Shown: one piece after another, positions 59,115 to 64,000 of the stretch
Numbering within the stretch: the stretch's first letter is position 1
Layout of the letters: each line of letters starts with the position of its first letter
Assembly: GCF_009754915.1 (NCBI RefSeq)
Contig: NZ_WPIK01000003.1
Location: 1 to 64,000, forward strand
DNA: 64,000 bases
Origin: Mucilaginibacter arboris
GTDB lineage: Bacteria > Bacteroidota > Bacteroidia > Sphingobacteriales > Sphingobacteriaceae
Direction of reading: 5' to 3'
The notes under the pieces: model-generated
Databases searched by the model: none
The model's input: the letters and a program-made list of their open reading frames with translations, nothing else
What the model was told of the DNA's origin: nothing
Position numbers and translations under genes: made by a program

Positions 59115-59870
59115 TTTTATCGCTATAAATCTTAATCTTTTATAATCGGCATACCATTCGCCATCGCGCTGATAATACGGTCCTAATTGTTGTGCGAGTT
59201 CCTGCAAAATTTCCTGTTGGTGTGCTTCTTTTATGCCAGTAAAAAAGTCGGAAGCAAACATCGTGGCCCATTTTTTTACGCCTTCGGCCTGGTCCTGCAA
59301 TAAGGTTTCGCGGTCAAAAAGGGCAGCGTAAGTAACTTTAAAACCGGCTTTTTCCAGCATAGAAGTATATTCTCCAACGGAAGGAAAAAACAGGTATTCC
59401 ATTTGCGACTGCTGCTTGTATCCGTATCGATCTAAAATATTTTTTAATGCCGAGATCATTTTTTCAACATTGCCTTTGCCGCCCATTTCGGCTACAAATC
59501 TTCCGCCCGGTTTTAATGCCTTAAAAACAGCATTCATCATTTTAGGTTGATTTTTAGCTTTGATCCAATGCAAAACAGCATTAGAAAAAACAGCGTTAAA
59601 AGAAGCATCGTAACCTAAATCAGTTGCATCTGCAACTTTAAATTCTGTTTGCGGATAACTTTGCTTTGCTTTTTCAATCATTTCTGCCGAACTATCGACG
59701 CCCAAAACTATTGCACCTTCTTCGCGGATGACATTGGTAAGATAACCGGAGCCGCAACCTAAATCCAGGATATGTTCTCCAGGTTTTGGTTCCAGCAACT
59801 GTAAAAAGTTCTCTCCGTATTTAAATACGAAATCGTGTTTTTGATCGTACAGTTCAGCATTCCATTTCAT
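59106..59870 (-). CDS. SAM-dependent methyltransferase (class I)
   Basis: A 254-residue methyltransferase. [16 protein letters not shown] (motif I), [25 protein letters not shown] and [10 protein letters not shown] are typical of the class including trans-aconitate methyltransferase. The start ATG overlaps the leuB stop by 4 nt (ATGA), implying translational coupling. What it methylates, and whether it belongs to leucine synthesis, is unknown. Two 12-mer-like sequences are in its coding region: an exact copy at 59597-59608 and a one-base variant at 59223. Confidence 0.88.
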   Translation of the reverse strand: MKWNAELYDQKHDFVFKYGENFLQLLEPKPGEHILDLGCGSGYLTNVIREEGAIVLGVDSSAEMIEKAKQSYPQTEFKVADATDLGYDASFNAVFSNAVLHWIKAKNQPKMMNAVFKALKPGGRFVAEMGGKGNVEKMISALKNILDRYGYKQQSQMEYLFFPSVGEYTSMLEKAGFKVTYAALFDRETLLQDQAEGVKKWATMFASDFFTGIKEAHQQEILQELAQQLGPYYQRDGEWYADYKRLRFIAIKEV

Positions 59871-60958
59871 ATTGATACGGCTTGTTGTAGGTGGTCTAAT
59901 AGTTTTTGTCCCATTTGTTCTGTTCCCAAAACTTTGGTTACGTCATCTTTGGTGTTAGCAATATCGCTTGTGCGATAGCCTTTTTTTAATGTTTGTTCTA
60001 CAGCCTGAGTTACGGCTTTTGCTTCTTCTTTTAAGCCGAAGCCAATTTCTAACATCAAAGCAACGGATAGGATAGAAGCAAGCGGATTTGCAATATTTTT
60101 TCCGGCGATGTCATGTGCTGAACCATGGATTGGTTCAAAAAAACCAGTTCCGTCTCCGATAGAAGCCGAGGCCAGCATTCCCATTGAACCGGCGATCTGC
60201 GAAGCTTCATCCGTTAAAATATCTCCGAATAAATTGGCTGTTAAAACCACGTCGAATTTCTTAGGATTTTTTACCAATTGCATGGCTGCATTGTCTATAA
60301 ACATGTGTTCCGTTTCTACGTCGGGATATTCTTTGGCAATTTCCTGAACTGTTTCACGCCATAATCTCGAAGATTCCAACACATTTGCTTTATCAACCGA
60401 ACATAATTTATGGCGACGTAAACGGGCAGCTTCGTAAGCTTTGCGCGCAATGCGTTCTACTTCATATCGATGATAAATCATTAAATCAGAAGCTGTATTC
60501 CGGTCTTCCGATCTTTTTTTCTCACCAAAATAAACGTCTCCTGTTAATTCACGAAAAAACAAAATATCAGTTCCTTTTAATATTTCCGGTTTTAAGCTGG
60601 AAGCATCTAAAAGTTCATCAAATAAAAGAATAGGGCGTAAATTAGCGTACAAGCCAAGTTCTTTGCGTATTTTTAATAAACCTTGCTCCGGGCGTATTTT
60701 TAGTGACGGATCATTATCGTATTTAGCATGACCCACCGCTCCAAACAAAATAGCATCGCTTGCTTTAGCTTTTTCCAGCGTTTCATCCGGTAATGGGTTT
60801 CCCGTAGCTTCAATTGCTGCATGCCCCATCATAGCAGTATCAAAAGTGAATTCGTGCCCGTACTGAAAAGCAATTTGTTCTAAAACAGCTTTTCCCCAGG
60901 TAGTAACTTCCGGGCCAATGCCATCACCAGGGATGATTAATATATGTTTTTTTGCCAT
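59867..60958 (-). CDS. leuB: 3-isopropylmalate dehydrogenase
   Basis: A 363-residue NAD-dependent decarboxylating dehydrogenase. IPGDGIGPEV, LRPEQGLLKIRKELGLYANLRP (with substrate Arg), RELTGDVYFGEKK, VDKANVLESSRLWRET (metal-binding Asp region), EHMFIDNAAMQLV and EPIHGSAHDIAGKNIANP are clear signatures. It converts 3-isopropylmalate to 4-methyl-2-oxopentanoate. The stop overlaps the methyltransferase start by 4 nt. A palindrome with a 12-mer lies upstream between leuD and leuB. Confidence 0.97.
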   Translation of the reverse strand: MAKKHILIIPGDGIGPEVTTWGKAVLEQIAFQYGHEFTFDTAMMGHAAIEATGNPLPDETLEKAKASDAILFGAVGHAKYDNDPSLKIRPEQGLLKIRKELGLYANLRPILLFDELLDASSLKPEILKGTDILFFRELTGDVYFGEKKRSEDRNTASDLMIYHRYEVERIARKAYEAARLRRHKLCSVDKANVLESSRLWRETVQEIAKEYPDVETEHMFIDNAAMQLVKNPKKFDVVLTANLFGDILTDEASQIAGSMGMLASASIGDGTGFFEPIHGSAHDIAGKNIANPLASILSVALMLEIGFGLKEEAKAVTQAVEQTLKKGYRTSDIANTKDDVTKVLGTEQMGQKLLDHLQQAVSI

Positions 60959-60997
60959 TGTATTTTGTTCGTCTTGTATTTATCCGCACTGTCATAT

Positions 60998-61094
60998 CGA
61001 CCTTAAGGAGAAATCTTATTCAAAATGATATTTTTATCTGCTAAAAGAAGCATTGAAGGCCTGTTATTTCGATGAAGCTTTCTCCTTAAGGTCG
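60998..61094. repeat. intergenic palindrome containing a 12-mer copy
   Basis: CGACCTTAAGGAGAAA (60998-61013) pairs with TTTCTCCTTAAGGTCG (61079-61094). The loop carries a 12-mer copy at 61042-61053 with tail GCAGATAAAAATA. It separates leuD from leuB. Confidence 0.8.
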
Positions 61095-61118
61095 AAATGA
61101 AAAAACCGAAATAACAAA

Positions 61119-61715
61119 TTATATCACCTTGCTTCTTTCGTAAGTTTCAATCCAGTCCTTGTTGTTCAGCACGTAATCAATATCATCGTAACCGTTTAAT
61201 AAGCAAGCTTTTTTATAGGGATTGATCTCGAAATTTTCCTGTTCTCCGGTACTGCAAATTTTGATAAACTGCTGTTCCAAGTCAACTTCCACTTCGGTAT
61301 GGCGGTCTTTGGCTACTTCCGTAAAAATGCGGTCTAAAAAGTAATCGCTTACCTGAACCGGCAGCAGGCCATTGTTCAGCGCATTTCCTTTAAAAATATC
61401 TGCAAAAAAACTACTGACCACTACGTCGAAACCATAATCAGCAATGGCCCATGCAGCATGCTCACGACTACTGCCACAACCGAAATTTTTGCCAGCCACT
61501 AAAATTTTGCCGGAGTAAAGAGGATTATTTAAAATAAATTCCTGCTTTGGTTGTCCGTTGATATCAAAACGCCAGTCGCAAAATAAATTCTGGCCAAAAC
61601 CTTCCCGCGTTGTGGCTTTTAAAAAACGCGCTGGAATAATTTGATCAGTATCAATATTTTCAACTTGCAGCGGTACTACACTTGATTGGATATGTTTGAA
61701 AATTTTAGTGGACAT
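61119..61715 (-). CDS. leuD: 3-isopropylmalate dehydratase small subunit
   Basis: A 198-residue swivel-domain protein. [38 protein letters not shown] and the [21 protein letters not shown] segment are typical of LeuD. It joins LeuC to isomerise 2- to 3-isopropylmalate. A GxxExxY gene lies between leuC and leuD in the operon, and a palindromic repeat lies between leuD and leuB. Confidence 0.97.
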   Translation of the reverse strand: MSTKIFKHIQSSVVPLQVENIDTDQIIPARFLKATTREGFGQNLFCDWRFDINGQPKQEFILNNPLYSGKILVAGKNFGCGSSREHAAWAIADYGFDVVVSSFFADIFKGNALNNGLLPVQVSDYFLDRIFTEVAKDRHTEVEVDLEQQFIKICSTGEQENFEINPYKKACLLNGYDDIDYVLNNKDWIETYERSKVI

Positions 61716-61765
61716 TGTCTGAACCTGAATTTTTAGAATTAATAAATTTTAGAATTATGGAAAGT

Positions 61766-62182
61766 TTAGTTTTCTAATAAATTGCTATTGAACTTTTTGT
61801 TTAATAACCTTTTGAATTGTAAACTTTTGCTTCCAAAGTTAATGAGCAAACCAGTTTGCATATTATAAGCTTCCAGATAGTTTAGTGCTTGTGCAAGATG
61901 AACGTCTTCCAAATTAATGATTGCTTTCAACTCCACCATAATTGAATTTTCTACAAAGAAATCTACACGTCTTGTTCCTATGTGTTCCAATCTGTAATAA
62001 ATAGCCATTTCCATTTCTCTTTGAAAATTTAGCTTATCCAAACTCATTTCTATTGCTAAAGCTCTTTGATAAATTACTTCCTGAAAGCCGTTTCCTAATG
62101 TTGAATGAACACGCATTGAACAACCTATAATCTTTCCTGTGCAATCATTAAACTCTTCGGAAGTTCTTTTTAAGTTATTCAT
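61766..62182 (-). CDS. GxxExxY domain protein
   Basis: A 138-residue PDDEXK-like protein. GNGFQEVIYQRALAIEM carries the GxxExxY motif (G-F-Q-E-V-I-Y), and VDFFVENSIMVELKAI the D...E-x-K catalytic-like pattern. The family (TIGR04256) is widespread in Bacteroidota but its function is unknown. It is inserted between leuC and leuD, 21 nt after leuC, and 50 nt before leuD; no leucine-pathway role is known. Its base composition looks more AT-rich than that of the leu genes. Confidence 0.93.
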   Translation of the reverse strand: MNNLKRTSEEFNDCTGKIIGCSMRVHSTLGNGFQEVIYQRALAIEMSLDKLNFQREMEMAIYYRLEHIGTRRVDFFVENSIMVELKAIINLEDVHLAQALNYLEAYNMQTGLLINFGSKSLQFKRLLNKKFNSNLLEN

Positions 62183-62203
62183 TTTCTCGAAATTTTGCTA
62201 ATT

Positions 62204-63625
62204 CTAAAATTCCACAAATTCCGGTTCAGACAGCATTTCCCGAACATCCGTAACCCTACCCGTAACCGCCGCCGCTGCCGCCGTAAGCGGACTGGCCAAA
62301 AACGTACGTGCATTAGGCCCTTGTCTTCCTTCAAAGTTTCTGTTTGAGGTTGATACACAATATTTTCCTGCCGGAATTTTATCTTCATTCATTCCTAAAC
62401 AAGCGCTGCAACCGGGTTCGCGAAGAAAAAATCCTGCAGATTCAAATACTTTGTCCAATCCTTCTGCAATGGCCTGTAATTGCACTTGTTTTGATCCTGG
62501 AACAATCCACGCGGTAACATGCGGCGCTTTATGTCTTCCTTTTACAAACTCGGCAACCTGGCGTAAGTCTTCAATACGGGAATTGGTACAACTGCCGATG
62601 AAAACGTAATCAATTGGTTTGCCCAGGATTTCGGTATTGTCCTGCAAAGCCATGTAATCGAGCGCTTTCTGATAAGAATTTTGCTCATGCTGTTCCAATG
62701 CTTCTTTTGCAGGTATATTTTGGGTGATGCCAATGCCCATTCCCGGATTGGTACCGTAGGTGATCATTGGTTCGATATCTGCTGCATTGAAATATAAAAC
62801 CTCGTCAAAAACAGCATCCTTGTCAGAGTACAACGTTTTCCACCATGCCAATGCTTTATCCCAAGCTTCGCCTTTTGGTGCAAATTCTTTATCTTTTACA
62901 TAATCAAAAGTAGTTTGGTCGGGAGCGATCATGCCGCCGCGTGCACCCATTTCGATGCTCATATTACAGATCGTCATCCGGCCTTCCATACTCAAACCTC
63001 TGATCGTGTCGCCTGCATATTCCACAAAATAACCCGTGCCGCCGGCAGCAGAAATTTTAGAAATAATGTAGAGGATAATATCTTTTGCGCCTACGCCAAA
63101 CGGTAACTTTCCGTTCACTTCAATCTTCATTCGTTTTGGTTTAGATTGAAGGAGGCATTGTGTTGCTAAAACCTGTTCTACCTGCGAAGTGCCGATGCCA
63201 AAAGCAATCGTTCCGAATGCGCCATGTGTTGAAGTGTGGCTATCACCGCAAACAATGGTTTTTCCCGGAATGGTTATGCCTAATTCTGGCCCGATTACGT
63301 GTACAATTCCCTGATATGGATGGCCGAGGCCGTATAGTTCTACACCAAATTCTGCACAGTTTTTGGTCAGCATATCTACTTGCTTGCGCGAAAGTTCTTC
63401 GCGTATCGGTTGGTCCTGATGAATGGTTGGAACGTTATGATCTGCCGTTGCAACGGTTTGTTTCGGACGAAAAACCGGAATTCCACGTACACGCAAACCA
63501 TCAAAAGCCTGCGGACTGGTTACTTCGTGGATAAAATGCGTATCAATATATAAAACATCCGGAAAACCTTCTGAACGGTTGACTATATGCGCATCCCAGA
63601 TTTTATCAAATAATGTTTGTCCCAT
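62204..63625 (-). CDS. leuC: 3-isopropylmalate dehydratase large subunit
   Basis: A 473-residue aconitase-family subunit, the usual LeuC length. The [4Fe-4S] cysteines are in [13 protein letters not shown] and [31 protein letters not shown] and the N-terminal [14 protein letters not shown] are family signatures. With LeuD it isomerises 2-isopropylmalate. A 12-mer copy lies upstream at 63684, between ilvC and leuC. Confidence 0.97.
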   Translation of the reverse strand: MGQTLFDKIWDAHIVNRSEGFPDVLYIDTHFIHEVTSPQAFDGLRVRGIPVFRPKQTVATADHNVPTIHQDQPIREELSRKQVDMLTKNCAEFGVELYGLGHPYQGIVHVIGPELGITIPGKTIVCGDSHTSTHGAFGTIAFGIGTSQVEQVLATQCLLQSKPKRMKIEVNGKLPFGVGAKDIILYIISKISAAGGTGYFVEYAGDTIRGLSMEGRMTICNMSIEMGARGGMIAPDQTTFDYVKDKEFAPKGEAWDKALAWWKTLYSDKDAVFDEVLYFNAADIEPMITYGTNPGMGIGITQNIPAKEALEQHEQNSYQKALDYMALQDNTEILGKPIDYVFIGSCTNSRIEDLRQVAEFVKGRHKAPHVTAWIVPGSKQVQLQAIAEGLDKVFESAGFFLREPGCSACLGMNEDKIPAGKYCVSTSNRNFEGRQGPNARTFLASPLTAAAAAVTGRVTDVREMLSEPEFVEF

Positions 63626-63683
63626 TTTCTTTCAGTTTTGTGTTGTCGGTTGCGGGTTCCCAGTTCTGGCTGACTTCAGCGCT

Positions 63684-63695
63684 ATGCTTCTTTTA
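63684..63695 (+). repeat. 12-mer repeat copy
   Basis: Exact copy with tail TCACCCTAAAACTTA in the ilvC-leuC spacer, next to another AACTT/ACAAC stutter. Confidence 0.8.
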
Positions 63696-63738
63696 TCACC
63701 CTAAAACTTACAACCCGCAACTTACAACCTACAACTTC

Positions 63739-64000
63739 TTATGCTTCTACTTCCTGATTTTCAGGACGAAGGCTTCTTACTGTTTTACCAGCCTGCCAGA
63801 TTTCGCTGTCACGTAATTCTGCTAATTCAGCATCAAGTTTTTCGCGGTAATCCGGTTGGCTGTTAGAATCGATAGAACGTTGAGATTCTTTTCCTGTTGC
63901 TACGCTTTCATATAATTCTTCGAAAACAGGTTTGGTTGCATCACGGAATTTTTTCCACCAGTCCAGAGCGCCGCGTTGTGCTGTGGTTGAGCAATTGGCG
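63739..64000 (-). CDS. ilvC: ketol-acid reductoisomerase, C-terminal part (5' end outside window)
   Basis: The last 86 codons before the window edge read ANCSTTAQRGALDWW, KKFRDATKPVFEELYESVA, RSIDSNSQPDYREKL, WQAGKTVRSLRPEN and stop at 63739. This is the C-terminal helical domain of IlvC, with the conserved RGALDWW and RSLRPE. The enzyme makes 2,3-dihydroxy-isovalerate. It is the first gene in view of the minus-strand branched-chain operon; upstream genes and the promoter lie outside the window. The frame has no start here because it is cut by the window end. Confidence 0.93.
   Translation of the reverse strand, partial: ANCSTTAQRGALDWWKKFRDATKPVFEELYESVATGKESQRSIDSNSQPDYREKLDAELAELRDSEIWQAGKTVRSLRPENQEVEA

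Overview
The window is a chromosomal segment of a Bacteroidota bacterium, most likely Sphingobacteriaceae (Pedobacter/Mucilaginibacter-like). The evidence is about 40 percent GC, A-rich start contexts instead of strong Shine-Dalgarno sites, a Bacteroidota-type promoter (TTTG-N19-TANNTTTG) before the tRNA gene, and families typical of the phylum: DUF2911, TIGR02757, Cys-rich TonB proteins, SusC-era style lipoproteins, HemJ, and a HemC-HemD fusion. The genus is an inference.

Layout. 0-7 kb: small proteins, tRNA-Val, an exonuclease/GIY-YIG fusion, fabG, a von Willebrand-type membrane protein and ftsB/divIC. 7-16 kb: rhlE, a TlpA-like thioredoxin, eno, an ABC-2 exporter divergent from a PadR regulator, and a PadR-linked membrane gene broken by a nonsense codon. 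16-25 kb: TIGR02757, a sorbosone-dehydrogenase-like protein with a cytochrome c, DUF2911, cspA, a patch of decayed toxin-antitoxin genes, then argH and an M20 deacylase. 25-37 kb: a large zinc metalloprotease, a lipoprotein with two DTG motifs, an outer-membrane barrel, aldo/keto reductase, TonB-like, Uma2, alpha/beta hydrolase and DoxX. 37-48.5 kb: a heme cluster hemA, hemCD (fused), two probably inserted genes, hemB, hemL, a two-component system, a TPR protein, hemE, hemJ. 49-56.6 kb: NYN protein, AsmA-like protein, an ECF sigma/anti-sigma/barrel operon and an ABC ATPase. 56.6-64 kb: a branched-chain amino acid operon on the minus strand, in transcription order ilvC (partial), leuC, GxxExxY gene, leuD, leuB, methyltransferase, leuA, ilvA.

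The most unusual signal is a dispersed asymmetric 12-mer, ATGCTTCTTTTA. I counted 46 exact copies by eye on both strands, about 0.7 per kb: 38 lie between genes and 8 inside genes. It usually continues with YC, about three free bases, then TAAAAAT. Chance predicts far less than one copy. Copies overlap stop codons, a start codon and half of a terminator stem, and sit inside larger palindromic elements: a 164-bp element with 29-bp perfect inverted ends (445-608), two near-identical compound elements of about 690 bp (17046-17735 and 31303-31992), and a short derivative (55027-55201). Density, graded near-matches and AT-rich tail resemble DNA uptake sequences, but a mobile-repeat or protein-binding role is equally open.

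A second theme is gene decay. A PemK/MazF-like toxin, a VapB-like antitoxin and an MNT nucleotidyltransferase carry frameshifts, a HigA-like antitoxin is only an N-terminal piece, and an amidohydrolase survives only as its last codons.
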